Shown here: one piece after another, positions 1 through 7,624 of the stretch | Layout: every line of letters begins with the position of its first letter | How positions within the stretch are numbered: position 1 is the stretch's first letter | From: Dialister sp. CAG:486 | GTDB taxonomy: Bacteria > Bacillota > Negativicutes > Veillonellales > Dialisteraceae | DNA: 12,851 nucleotides | Assembly (NCBI GenBank): GCA_000434475.1 | Contig: FR879598.1 | Coordinates: forward strand, 36,258 to 49,108 | Direction of reading: 5' to 3' | The notes under the pieces: generated by a model | The model's input: only the letters and a program-made list of their open reading frames with translations | Databases searched by the model: none | Told to the model about the DNA's origin: nothing | Position numbers and translations under genes: made by a program

Positions 1-49
1 GACCCCTTGGTCCCGAACCAAGTGCGCTACCAAACTGCGCTATGCCCCG
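1..49 (-). tRNA. tRNA-Pro (anticodon CGG), partial
   Basis: This is the 5' part of a proline tRNA read on the minus strand and cut by the window start. The acceptor strand CGGGGCA, D-stem GCGC with its GCGC partner, and anticodon stem CTTGG/CCAAG around loop TTCGGGA are all visible. The loop gives anticodon CGG, which reads codon CCG. The variable region, T-arm and 3' acceptor strand lie outside the window. A consensus-like promoter sits directly upstream. Confidence 0.9.
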
Positions 50-61
50 ACAATGTTTAGA

Positions 62-90
62 AGTATAGCACGGAAATTCAGATTTGTCAA
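62..90 (-). promoter_or_regulatory. Promoter of tRNA-Pro
   Basis: On the minus strand a perfect -35 box TTGACA (85-90) and a -10 box TATACT (62-67) are separated by 17 bases. The tRNA 5' end at 49 lies about 12 bases downstream of the -10 box, as expected for a strong stable-RNA promoter. Confidence 0.85.
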
Positions 91-198
91 TACATTTTTA
101 AAAGCCCATGACGCATATCCCGTTTCCTGAATGCAGGCGCATACGCTCGGCATGATCCCTGGAAAACACGCAGCTTTCTCTGAAATAGCAAAATTCAT

Positions 199-228
199 TT
201 GACAAACCCCCACTCCATTTGTTACAAT
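199..228 (+). promoter_or_regulatory. Promoter of tRNA-Thr
   Basis: A perfect -35 box TTGACA (199-204) is followed after 18 bases by a -10 box TACAAT (223-228). The tRNA begins at 242, so the transcript would start just before or at the mature 5' end. Confidence 0.8.
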
Positions 229-241
229 ATTTCATGTCAAT

Positions 242-317
242 GCCGGTATAGCTCAGCTGGTAGAGCGGCGCATTCGTAATGCGTAGGTCGCAGGTTCAAA
301 TCCTGTTGCCGGCTCCA
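242..317 (+). tRNA. tRNA-Thr (anticodon CGT)
   Basis: A complete cloverleaf of 76 bases. Acceptor strands GCCGGTA and TGCCGGC pair with one G-T wobble. The D-stem is GCTC/GAGC, the anticodon stem GCGCA/TGCGT encloses loop TTCGTAA, and the T-arm contains GGTTCAAATCC. The anticodon CGT reads threonine codon ACG. The 3' CCA end is encoded in the gene (315-317). It stands alone, with its own promoter and terminator. Confidence 0.96.
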
Positions 318-324
318 GAACATG

Positions 325-355
325 AACGCCCATGTGTATGCATGGGCGTTTTTTT
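325..355 (+). terminator. Terminator after tRNA-Thr
   Basis: A perfect 10-bp stem, AACGCCCATG (325-334) with CATGGGCGTT (341-350), has a 6-base loop and is followed by a run of T. It starts 7 bases after the tRNA CCA end, so the tRNA is probably transcribed as a single-gene unit. Confidence 0.9.
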
Positions 356-446
356 GTGTGATCCCCATTCCATCGGTTCTCCTTCGCAGAGCACCGCCCG
401 GGCTTTCCATGCTTTTTCCGCTTCCATGCGCATTCGCCAAAAGCAT

Positions 447-475
447 TTGTGATTGAAGAACATACAGACTATACT
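447..475 (+). promoter_or_regulatory. Probable promoter of the DUF362 gene
   Basis: TTGTGA (447-452) and TATACT (470-475) are 17 bases apart. They would give a leader of about 50 nt before the start at 531. A small perfect hairpin, GCTGCC-ACA-GGCAGC (492-506), lies in that leader. Its function is unknown, and the stretch 356-446 holds nothing else that I recognise. Confidence 0.6.
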
Positions 476-530
476 AATGACGTAGATCGGAGCTGCCACA
501 GGCAGCCCTAACCATCAAGGAGGATACGAT

Positions 531-1469
531 ATGAAAACATACAAACAGGCTCCCGTCATCGGCTCGCGCCGTGTGGATGAGAGCGCAGAAGGCAGCCGCG
601 CAAAGGTGTACTTCACCCGCGTGATCGATGCGGCGCACCTGATCTCGCTCTACACACGGATCAATGATGCCATCTATGGCAAAGTAGCCATCAAACTGCA
701 TACCGGTGAAAAGCATGGGCCGAATATCCTGCCGCGTGACATGGTAGCCGCCTTTCAGAAGCAGGTGAAGGACAGCACGATCGTAGAAACGAATACGCTT
801 TACCAGGGAGACCGCCACACGACAGCCATGCACAGGGGCACCCTGCAGGTGAATGGCTGGACCTTCTGCCCCGTCGATATCATGGACGAAGAAGGGACTA
901 TCGAACTTCCGGTCCGTGGCGGCAAGCATTTCAAGACAGTCTCCATGGGCAGCCACATCGTGAACTATGACTCGATGATCGTCCTCACCCATTTCAAAGG
1001 ACATGCCATGGGCGGCTTCGGCGGCTCGATGAAGAATCTCGCCATCGGCTGTGCGGATGGACGCATCGGCAAGAGCCAGGTCCATGGCGTCGATGTAAAC
1101 AATCAGCCGGAAGACTGGAATGCCTGGCCAGGCAAGGAGCTCCTCATGGAGAACATGGCGGAATCCGCCAAAGCCACCATTGATCTCTTCGGCAAGCACA
1201 TCGTCTACCTGAATGTCCTGCGCCGCATGTCTGTCGACTGCGACTGCGTCGGTCTCATCGCTGCCGAGCCGACGATCCCGGATATCGGCATCCTCGCCTC
1301 GACCGACCTTCTCGCCATCGATCAAGCATCGGTCGACCTCGTCTATCAGACCGCTTCAAATCAGGATCTCGTCAAGCGCATCGAGTCTCGCCACGGTCTC
1401 CATCAGCTACAGGCGATGAAAGAGCTCAAGATGGGAAATCCACAGTATGAACTCATCGAAGTGGAATGA
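531..1469 (+). CDS. DUF362 domain-containing protein
   Basis: A 312-residue protein of the DUF362 family, whose members are linked to iron-sulfur clusters but mostly lack a proven reaction. No signal peptide or membrane segment is seen, so it is probably cytoplasmic. Family-like blocks include HTGEKHG (57-63), HFKGHAMGGFGGSMKNLAIG (154-173), a DCDC motif (236-239), and the stretch PDIGILAS (250-257) followed by DQASVDL (264-270). Cysteines 113, 174, 237 and 239 are candidate cluster or metal ligands. There is no separate CxxCxxC ferredoxin segment of the kind found in longer relatives. The start is set by AAGGAGG (517-523), seven bases before the ATG. It appears to be a single-gene unit, with a promoter upstream and a hairpin downstream. 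The family assignment is firm; the biochemical role is not known. Confidence 0.85.
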   Translation: MKTYKQAPVIGSRRVDESAEGSRAKVYFTRVIDAAHLISLYTRINDAIYGKVAIKLHTGEKHGPNILPRDMVAAFQKQVKDSTIVETNTLYQGDRHTTAMHRGTLQVNGWTFCPVDIMDEEGTIELPVRGGKHFKTVSMGSHIVNYDSMIVLTHFKGHAMGGFGGSMKNLAIGCADGRIGKSQVHGVDVNNQPEDWNAWPGKELLMENMAESAKATIDLFGKHIVYLNVLRRMSVDCDCVGLIAAEPTIPDIGILASTDLLAIDQASVDLVYQTASNQDLVKRIESRHGLHQLQAMKELKMGNPQYELIEVE

Positions 1470-1517
1470 TAAAGGTTCAGCGGATTCTATAGGTTCAAGA
1501 GGTTCAAAGGGATTGGT

Positions 1518-1552
1518 GCGGCGCATCATAATCAGAAGCGCCGCGGAATTTT
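1518..1552 (+). terminator. Candidate terminator of the DUF362 gene
   Basis: GCGGCGC (1518-1524) pairs perfectly with GCGCCGC (1538-1544) around a 13-base loop and is followed by GGAATTTTGAT. The stem is GC-rich, but the T run is short and offset by four bases, so termination may be partial. Confidence 0.45.
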
Positions 1553-1570
1553 GATAGCGCTTCACGCCGT

Positions 1571-1717
1571 CGTCATTTCGAGCGCAAGCGAGAAATCTCT
1601 ATGGCAGAACGCTCATTGCCTGCTGTGAGACAGCACCAAGACATCGTTTTCCCTCGGCGCATGCACGCTGATTTCCTGCGGTGCAGTAAAGATCCCTCGG
1701 CTACGCTCGGGATGACG
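1571..1717. repeat. MITE/REP-like intergenic element with inverted ends
   Basis: The left end (1571-1598, beginning CGTCATTTCGAGCG) and the right end (1690-1717, ending GCTCGGGATGACG) are imperfect inverted repeats: 21 of 28 positions match when the right end is reverse-complemented. The middle holds a perfect 6-bp hairpin, TGCTGT-GAG-ACAGCA (1621-1635). There is no coding capacity. Repeats built on 'GTCATTTCGAGCG...GAGAAATCT' occur between genes in many gut bacteria. That this one is mobile is an inference. Confidence 0.6.
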
Positions 1718-1730
1718 ATGCCGGAGAATC

Positions 1731-1796
1731 CCAGTGACTAGTCACCAGTCACTCCTAATCCCTAGCCACTAGCTACTCTTCCCTGCTTTCAAACTT
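1731..1796. repeat. Dispersed 'CTAGTCAC' repeat, copy 1
   Basis: This stretch runs from CCAGTGACTAGTCACCAGTC to CCCTGCTTTCAAACTT. Its reverse complement matches 12758-12817 almost end to end, apart from small insertions and deletions. Its core, beginning CCTAATCCCTAGCCACTAG (1754-1776), also matches 7625-7647 in the same orientation. Three copies in 12.9 kb mark it as a genome-wide dispersed repeat. Confidence 0.75.
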
Positions 1797-1836
1797 ATCC
1801 CCCGGGTCGTGCCGCCCCATAAGTCCCCATAGCATC

Positions 1837-1870
1837 AAAAAGCATTTTCCCCACGGAAAATGCTTTTTTG
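1837..1870 (+). terminator. Strong rho-independent terminator
   Basis: A perfect 14-bp stem, AAAAAGCATTTTCC (1837-1850) with GGAAAATGCTTTTT (1855-1868), closes on a CCAC loop and runs into T residues. A-rich and T-rich flanks would allow it to work in both directions. It isolates the WG-repeat gene from upstream transcription. Confidence 0.85.
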
Positions 1871-1877
1871 CTTTCAT

Positions 1878-1906
1878 TTTACAGACCCTCGTTCTTTGAC
1901 TATAAT
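1878..1906 (+). promoter_or_regulatory. Promoter of the WG-repeat gene
   Basis: TTTACA (1878-1883) and a perfect TATAAT (1901-1906) are 17 bases apart, directly after a terminator. The predicted start near 1913 gives a leader of about 110 nt. That leader has two small hairpins: AAATCG/CGATTT (1923-1941) and GCATG/CATGC (1943-1958). Confidence 0.8.
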
Positions 1907-2011
1907 TAAGGAAACGCTGATTAAATCGCAGAGTCCGATTTGGCATGTATTTTCATGCAATGCTTCGTCATAACCCTCCTTAAATAGTGAGGATAGGATT
2001 ATCATCTTTCC

Positions 2012-2016
2012 GGAGG
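2012..2016 (+). promoter_or_regulatory. Ribosome binding site deciding the WG-gene start
   Basis: GGAGG lies eight bases before ATG 2025. An in-frame GTG at 2016 overlaps this site and cannot use it, so the ATG at 2025 is the chosen start. Confidence 0.85.
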
Positions 2017-2024
2017 TGCTCTCT

Positions 2025-3785
2025 ATGAAAAAACGTACACTGCTCCTGACGCTTGCTGCCTTTTGGGCAGCAACTGCGATTTCTGCCAATGAACCCACGC
2101 TCCCCTTCACGGCCGCAGTCAAAGAAAACGGCATGTGGGGCGCAGTGAATGGTGCCGGCCAAGTCGTGATCCCGATCTCGTATGACCGTCTCGGCCTCTC
2201 ACTCTCCAAGGCCGACGAGCAGGAGGAGGACCTTCTCTCTGAAGAGGGAGAAGGTGATCTCATCGAAGCAGAAAAAGGCGGACTTCGCGGATTCTTCACC
2301 CGCACGGGAAAGGAAGTCATCCCGATCTCCTATGAAAGCCGCTCCATCTGGAAAGAAGGCGCTCTCGCCGTCCGTGGGAAGGACAAGAAGATCTCCTTCT
2401 ATAAAAAGGATGGATCGCTGATCTCTCGTGCCGCCTACGATCAAGTCTCCGACTTCGAGAACGGCATGGCGATCGTAAAGCAGGGCGCGACCTATGGCTA
2501 TCTTTCGCTCGATGGAAGAGAAGTGAAGCCTGTCTATCAGGAAGCGCGCTTCTTTGAAGACGGTCTCGCTGCCGTCAAAGAAAAAGGACGCTGGGGCGTC
2601 ATCGACATGACGGGCCGCTATATCGTCTCCCCGATCTACAAGGCTACCGGTGCTGCCTTCCAAGAGGGACGCCTCGCCGTCAAAAATCAGAAGAATCTCT
2701 GGGGCTACATAGATCGAGAGGGCAAGGAAATCATCCCTCCCGCTTACAAAGCCGTCTCGCCGGCCTTCAGCGAAGGCTATGCGGCTATTCTAGGCGACAG
2801 CAAGCTCTGGGGATTCATTGATACCGAAGGAAACGTCACCGCGAAGCCGCAGTTCAAAGCTGTACTGACCCCCTTTTCCGAAGGTCTCTCCGGTGTCAAG
2901 ACCATCGACGGCAACGGCTATGCCAGACCTGACGGCACCATCGCCTTCATGGCAGACTATGACCAGCTTTTCCCCTTCAAGGACGGCCTTGCCGAAGTCA
3001 GAGAAGGCGAGGTGGAGACGCGCGCCGTCCGCAGCCGTCCTCCTATCTCCATCGGCATCGGCTGGGGATGGGGCGACTGGCTTGCCTTCCGCCATCACCA
3101 TCACCCATGGGGCTGGGGATGGGGCATCGGCCTGCCCATCTGGTATCCCGGCCGGTACGACGATGAGCCTGTCACATCCGTCACGGAGAAGCGCGGCTAT
3201 ATCGACAAGAACGGAAAAGTCATCGCCAGCCCCGCCAATGACCGCGTCTTCTCCGCCGGAAGAAAAGGCATCCTCCTTTCAAAAGACGGCCGCTATGGCT
3301 GGGTCGACCGCGAAGGCACCTACATCGCTCATACCATCTATACCGGTCTGCTCCCCGATGAGGAAGACGGCGTACTTCTCGCCAAAGACGAAAACAAGAA
3401 ATGGGGCCTCCTCTCCATGGAAGACGGTCACGAGCTTCTGCCATTCTCCTATAAGGAGATCCGATCCTTGGGCAGTGGTCTTTTCGGTTATAAGGAAGAG
3501 GACAAATGGGGCATCGCGGGCAAAGATGGAGCGCGCCTCACTGCCCCCCTCTACCTCGCCGTATCGAAAGCAGGAGAAGGCCTCCTTCCCGTCAAGACAA
3601 AGAACGGCTGGAGCTTCCTCACGCCTGCGGGGCATGAAGCCTTCCCTCATGACGACACCTTTTCCGACGTCACCCCCTTCTCCTCTGGTCTCGCAGGCGT
3701 CAAGGTCAAAGGCAAATGGGGGCTCATCGATAAGACGGGGCGCTATGTCATGCGCCCCACTTATGAGGATCTGGATATTTTGTGA
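2025..3785 (+). CDS. Exported WG-repeat protein with Gly/Trp/His-rich insert
   Basis: A 586-residue protein made of about 14 WG (KWG) repeats, a beta-rich module of unknown biochemical role that is common in surface and envelope proteins. An N-terminal signal peptide (about 1-21, KKR then a hydrophobic core ending AISA) predicts export; there is no lipobox or LPXTG. Repeats follow the pattern 'WG.ID..G..I..P.Y' and are clearest at RWGVIDMTGRYI (189-200), LWGYIDREGKEI (226-237) and the final KWGLIDKTGRYV. They fall into an N-terminal and a C-terminal block. Between them lies an insert (about 330-388) with GWGWGDW, four consecutive histidines (357-360) and PWGWGWG. It lies alone between a promoter and a terminator. 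The repeat assignment is secure. A ligand- or metal-binding role for the insert is only a hypothesis. Confidence 0.88.
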   Translation: MKKRTLLLTLAAFWAATAISANEPTLPFTAAVKENGMWGAVNGAGQVVIPISYDRLGLSLSKADEQEEDLLSEEGEGDLIEAEKGGLRGFFTRTGKEVIPISYESRSIWKEGALAVRGKDKKISFYKKDGSLISRAAYDQVSDFENGMAIVKQGATYGYLSLDGREVKPVYQEARFFEDGLAAVKEKGRWGVIDMTGRYIVSPIYKATGAAFQEGRLAVKNQKNLWGYIDREGKEIIPPAYKAVSPAFSEGYAAILGDSKLWGFIDTEGNVTAKPQFKAVLTPFSEGLSGVKTIDGNGYARPDGTIAFMADYDQLFPFKDGLAEVREGEVETRAVRSRPPISIGIGWGWGDWLAFRHHHHPWGWGWGIGLPIWYPGRYDDEPVTSVTEKRGYIDKNGKVIASPANDRVFSAGRKGILLSKDGRYGWVDREGTYIAHTIYTGLLPDEEDGVLLAKDENKKWGLLSMEDGHELLPFSYKEIRSLGSGLFGYKEEDKWGIAGKDGARLTAPLYLAVSKAGEGLLPVKTKNGWSFLTPAGHEAFPHDDTFSDVTPFSSGLAGVKVKGKWGLIDKTGRYVMRPTYEDLDIL

Positions 3786-3814
3786 CAGTGGGACAGGCAA
3801 CGCCATTCCGTGAA

Positions 3815-3855
3815 AAAACGCTGATCCGATCGCTTTGCGATCCGATCAGCGTTTT
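3815..3855. terminator. Convergent, probably bidirectional terminator
   Basis: A long hairpin: AAAACGCTGATC pairs with GATCAGCGTTTT and GATCGC with GCGATC, around a TTT loop, with one C-C mismatch inside the stem. It lies between the WG gene stop (3785) and the CobN-like gene stop (3857) and has T runs on both strands; the run serving the minus-strand gene is longer. It would end both convergent units. Confidence 0.88.
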
Positions 3856-3856
3856 C

Positions 3857-6800
3857 TTATTCCTCCTCGATCTCGCCTTCGACCTCAAGATACAGCTTCT
3901 CGAGAGCATCCACAGTCTCCTCTTTGGCCTGCCACAGACCTCGCCGCGCTGCCTCAAGGAGCGTCTCGGTGATGCGGCTAAGCGCCCAGGGATTCACACG
4001 CTTCATCCAGTCCTGCACCTTGGGATCCAGGGCATAGGCAGCGGAGAGCTTCTCATACATCCAGTCCTCCATGACATCGCTCGTCGCATCCCACTGGAAA
4101 CTGACGGCGACACGATTCGAAAGATCTGCCGCGCCTTTGTAGCCATGCTGCATAAGGCCTTCGATGAATTTCGGATTCACAGTCTCCGTGCGGAAAATGC
4201 GCTTCGCTGCCGCTTCGACAGTGCGTACCTTGATGCGGCTCCGATCGCTGCTGTCCCCTTCGTAGGCATGCGGTTTCTTCCCCGAGCAGCTTCTGACCGC
4301 TGCGATCAGGCCGCCGTGATAAGCATTGTAGTCATCCGATGACATCATATTCGTCTCATGGTTATCCTCATTCTTGATGGTGACTTCCATATGCGCGAGA
4401 CGCTCACGGAAGAGCTCCGGCTTGTAGCTGCCATTTGACTTCGATCCATAGGCATGACCGCCCCATCGGATGAAAACATTCGCGAGGTCATCGAGGCTGT
4501 CCCAATTTTTCTCCTCCAGAAGCGCCGCAACGCCTGCACCATACGTCCCCGGAGCATCCCCGAAGATGCGGTACGCAGCCTCCCGCCACGCCTCTTCCTT
4601 GGGCGAGCCTTTCTCTTCCATGATCCGGCTGTCCTCAGAAATATGTTTCCTGACGTAATTATCCTCGTCATTCTCCGCAAGAGAGGCAGCGAGCAGCACC
4701 GCCCTGTCCATGAGCGAGACGACAGAGGGCATGGTATCGCGGAAAAGACCGCTGATGCGCGCCGTCACATCGATGCGCGGACGCTGCAGCTCCGACAGGG
4801 GGATGGGCTCCAAACGCTTCACATAGAGGCTTCCCGGCTCCCAGATCGGACGGATGCCCATGAGATAGAGAAATTCCGCGATGCACTGCCCGTGACTTCG
4901 CATATTCGCGCCCGACCAGAAAACCATGCCGACGCTTTCCGGATACCGGCCTTCGCTCTCGATATATTGCGAGATGACCTGATCCCCAAGCTCTTTCCCC
5001 ACCTCCCATGCCGTCCTTGTCGGCAGACGCCGCGGATCGATGCCGTAGAAATTCACCCCTGCCGGCAGAAGAGAGACACCGCCCGCGTGCGGAGAGCCGG
5101 AGATCCCCGGCACAATGTAACGGGCAGAAAGCCCGCGAAGGGTATGCTCCATTTCCTTTTTTGTCTCTGCAAGGCGCGGATATACCTCCTCACAAACGAA
5201 ACGAAGCAGCGGCTGCTCCCTCTCTGTCCCCAGTGCCTTCGCCTTCTCTTTGTCGAAATGCATGTCTGCCAGCTTGCGGACCAATCCCTCTGCCTTCCGC
5301 TGAAGGCGCGCCATCCACTCGCCCCCAGTGAGACCATTCGGATACAGTGTCTGCGCCTGTCCCAACAGCGTATCCACGGATGTCCCCTCCTCCTCAGCCA
5401 GCAGCTCACAGATCGAGGGGATGTCCCCATTCGGCAGACGAAGAAGAGCCAATATTTCATGGATGAGCGTTTCCCCCTTCGGCATCTCTCCCAGAATATG
5501 CAATCCGACATGGCACTCGCTATTTTTGAGATCCTCGATATAGCAGTGAAGGCGTGAAAGATACCCTGCCAGATCCGCTTCCGTATACGGCACCTCACCG
5601 TCCAGACTTGCTTTCTCCGCAAGCTCACGGATCCGTGGTACCAGCCGCTTCGCCGTTTCCGGTTCCGGTTTCTCAAAATGCGCGTACTCATCCATCGCCT
5701 GCTCCAGCTCAGCCAGCTCCTCATACGTCCCTGCCTCTTCCATCGGTGCAGGCAAATGATCCACAAGACATGCACCGCCGCGCCGCTTCGCCTGGATCCC
5801 CTCTCCCGTGATCGTCATATGGTAGGGATAGATATTCGGCAAGCTTCCCAGAGCCAGATCAGGATAGCTTCCTCTATCCATCCCCGCACTTTTTCCCGGA
5901 AGCCATTCCAGATTTCCATGCGTCCCCACATGGACCACGGCATCAGCTCCCCATACATCACGGATCCACTGATAGTATGCCAGATACTGATGCGTCGGTG
6001 CGATAAAAGGATCATGATAGATCTTCGACGCATCAAAGCCATACCCGCGCGGCGCCTGCACCGTGAGGAAAATATGCCCGTCCATCAGCCCCGGTACCAG
6101 AATATCGCCCGACTCCGTCGTCATGACCCTGCCAGGCGCCTTTCCCCAGTCCTTCTCCATCTGCCGCCGCGTCTCTTCGGGGAAGGTATCAAAGAAATCG
6201 CAGTAGAGCTTCTTTTGGACCTTCTGACACGCCGCCTCCTGCTCCTCTGTCAGCATCGAGCGGTCATTCGTCGCCTGCACCGTCAGCCGCTTTATGAAGG
6301 TCTCCGTGTCCTCCGGGATGAAATCGACCTGGTAGCCTGCCTCCTTCATGAAGCCGAGCAGACGGCGTACGCTCTCGATGCTGTCCAGACCATACGCACT
6401 CCCGATGTTCGAATTCTTCGGCGGGTAATTGTGAAAAATGATCGCGATCTTCTTCTCCGCATTCGCTTTCCTGTGGAGTCTCGCCCATGCCCCCGCCCGC
6501 GAGACCATCGCACGCATACGCTCGGGGATGGGCAGGTACTCCACCTCCCCATCCTCCTTCACATGCTTCGCAGCGATCGGCATCCCGTGAATGATCCCAT
6601 CAAATTCCGGCATCGTGACCGAGATGGAGATCTCCATCGCATTCATTCCCTCCGGCGATGCCTCCCACTCCTGCTTCGGAGCGATCAGAGAGTAGGCCTC
6701 CAGCACAGGGACGCCCATTTCTTCCAGCGCCTTGATGGAAATCGACCCCGATGTCGTGAAGGAGAACTTCATCACATTCACGATGGCATCGACGAGAGGC

Positions 6801-7528
6801 TTTCCCTCCTTCATGAAATACTTCTCAAACACCTCATGGATCGTCGGCATCCCCAGCTTCGGATCCGGCAGACCATTCGTGAAGACTGCGATGACATTCA
6901 GCCCCTGCCGCTCCGCCTCCTCTATGAATGCCTTCTGGTAATGCAGGTCATCCCAGATCCACTCATCCCGATAGAAGAGAAGGCCCAGCGTCGGACGCCC
7001 CGCCTTGAGAAACATCTTCTCATACAGGGAAAGATCCGTCATGAACTTCTTCGCCATCCCCGGATGATAGATTCCCACCCAGCAGATCGGCGACGGCGGC
7101 TCCGCGTAAGGCGCCCCCTGATCAAAAAGGGAACGCACATAGAGCCACAGATTCTTGTAATTCGTCAGACCCCCATAGAACGAGTACGCCTTCATAGCCT
7201 CGATGTCCTTTGCTGCGACCCGCTCTACGCACTCCTCCTCTGCCGATCCAGCCGCATCCATGTAATACGGGATCCCTTCCCGCGAGAGAAAATGCATACA
7301 CGCCGTCCAAAACTTCGTACGGATCGTATTTCCCATGAAACGGATCATGACCAGTGCGCTCCCGCGTAGTTTTTCTTCCCACGATGCGCTCCACACAGAG
7401 CCATCCTCCGTCTTTACGACCTGTGAGGATGCGGGCATCTCTTCATCCGCGATCAATTCGTCAAGCGCACGGCGCATCATGAAATAGCGACGATCAATAT
7501 TCGTCATATAAATGATTTTGGGTGCCAT
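3857..7528 (-). CDS. CobN/BchH-type chelatase large subunit
   Basis: A 1223-residue cytoplasmic protein (no signal peptide) of the CobN/magnesium-chelatase H family, the large porphyrin- or corrin-binding subunit of ATP-dependent chelatases. The length fits CobN (about 1200-1300). The family hallmark HVGTHGNLEWLPGK is at 533-546 (His537 central). Other family-like blocks are HNYPPKNSNIGSAYGLDS in the middle, FIRWGGHAYG and NHETNMMSSDDYNAYHGG towards the C terminus, and NPWAL followed by LLEAARRGLW near the end. The start has AAGGAGA (7536-7542) seven bases before the ATG. It lies 104 bases downstream of the binding-lipoprotein gene. No CobS/CobT or ChlI/ChlD partner is present. Canonical cobalt insertion is therefore not assured, and an HmuS-like role in heme or other tetrapyrrole handling is an alternative. 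The family is certain, the substrate is not. Confidence 0.9.
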   Translation of the reverse strand: MAPKIIYMTNIDRRYFMMRRALDELIADEEMPASSQVVKTEDGSVWSASWEEKLRGSALVMIRFMGNTIRTKFWTACMHFLSREGIPYYMDAAGSAEEECVERVAAKDIEAMKAYSFYGGLTNYKNLWLYVRSLFDQGAPYAEPPSPICWVGIYHPGMAKKFMTDLSLYEKMFLKAGRPTLGLLFYRDEWIWDDLHYQKAFIEEAERQGLNVIAVFTNGLPDPKLGMPTIHEVFEKYFMKEGKPLVDAIVNVMKFSFTTSGSISIKALEEMGVPVLEAYSLIAPKQEWEASPEGMNAMEISISVTMPEFDGIIHGMPIAAKHVKEDGEVEYLPIPERMRAMVSRAGAWARLHRKANAEKKIAIIFHNYPPKNSNIGSAYGLDSIESVRRLLGFMKEAGYQVDFIPEDTETFIKRLTVQATNDRSMLTEEQEAACQKVQKKLYCDFFDTFPEETRRQMEKDWGKAPGRVMTTESGDILVPGLMDGHIFLTVQAPRGYGFDASKIYHDPFIAPTHQYLAYYQWIRDVWGADAVVHVGTHGNLEWLPGKSAGMDRGSYPDLALGSLPNIYPYHMTITGEGIQAKRRGGACLVDHLPAPMEEAGTYEELAELEQAMDEYAHFEKPEPETAKRLVPRIRELAEKASLDGEVPYTEADLAGYLSRLHCYIEDLKNSECHVGLHILGEMPKGETLIHEILALLRLPNGDIPSICELLAEEEGTSVDTLLGQAQTLYPNGLTGGEWMARLQRKAEGLVRKLADMHFDKEKAKALGTEREQPLLRFVCEEVYPRLAETKKEMEHTLRGLSARYIVPGISGSPHAGGVSLLPAGVNFYGIDPRRLPTRTAWEVGKELGDQVISQYIESEGRYPESVGMVFWSGANMRSHGQCIAEFLYLMGIRPIWEPGSLYVKRLEPIPLSELQRPRIDVTARISGLFRDTMPSVVSLMDRAVLLAASLAENDEDNYVRKHISEDSRIMEEKGSPKEEAWREAAYRIFGDAPGTYGAGVAALLEEKNWDSLDDLANVFIRWGGHAYGSKSNGSYKPELFRERLAHMEVTIKNEDNHETNMMSSDDYNAYHGGLIAAVRSCSGKKPHAYEGDSSDRSRIKVRTVEAAAKRIFRTETVNPKFIEGLMQHGYKGAADLSNRVAVSFQWDATSDVMEDWMYEKLSAAYALDPKVQDWMKRVNPWALSRITETLLEAARRGLWQAKEETVDALEKLYLEVEGEIEEE

Positions 7529-7624
7529 AGGTGAGTCTCCTTATGCCTCATTCAATCATCCCATTCATCAGTCAAGCAAAAATGCAAACGGGCGAAATGC
7601 GAGAAGGGGTAAAATGTCCTAGCC

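Larger units (their letters stand above)
1470..2024. other. Non-coding, repeat-rich intergenic region
   Basis: There is no credible gene in these 555 bases. In order it holds a candidate terminator for the DUF362 gene, a MITE/REP-like element with inverted ends, a copy of the dispersed 'CTAGTCAC' repeat, a strong rho-independent terminator, a promoter, and a leader with two small hairpins for the WG-repeat gene. Just after the DUF362 stop, the motif AGGTTCA recurs (three times with variation, 1473-1507). It resembles the GGGTTCA tandem at 12657-12674. Confidence 0.75.

Noticed and set aside
474..1325. Long antisense open frame across the DUF362 gene
   Set aside because: It is the complement of a clear family member with a good ribosome site, has no site of its own, and its protein is low-complexity in the manner of an antisense shadow.
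1470..1880. CRISPR-like array from the repeated short CTAG/CAC and GGTTCA units
   Set aside because: The units are too short and irregular, there are no evenly sized spacers, and no cas genes lie nearby.
2893..3813. 306-residue open frame overlapping the WG-repeat gene in another frame
   Set aside because: It is Ser/Pro/Arg-rich without domains, lacks a ribosome site, and lies in the frame shadow of a signal-peptide-bearing repeat protein.
5678..7369. 563-residue open frame on the plus strand over the CobN-like gene
   Set aside because: The protein is extremely rich in Arg, His, Pro and Leu and matches no family I know. It lies antisense to a clearly conserved gene, as is common in GC-rich DNA.
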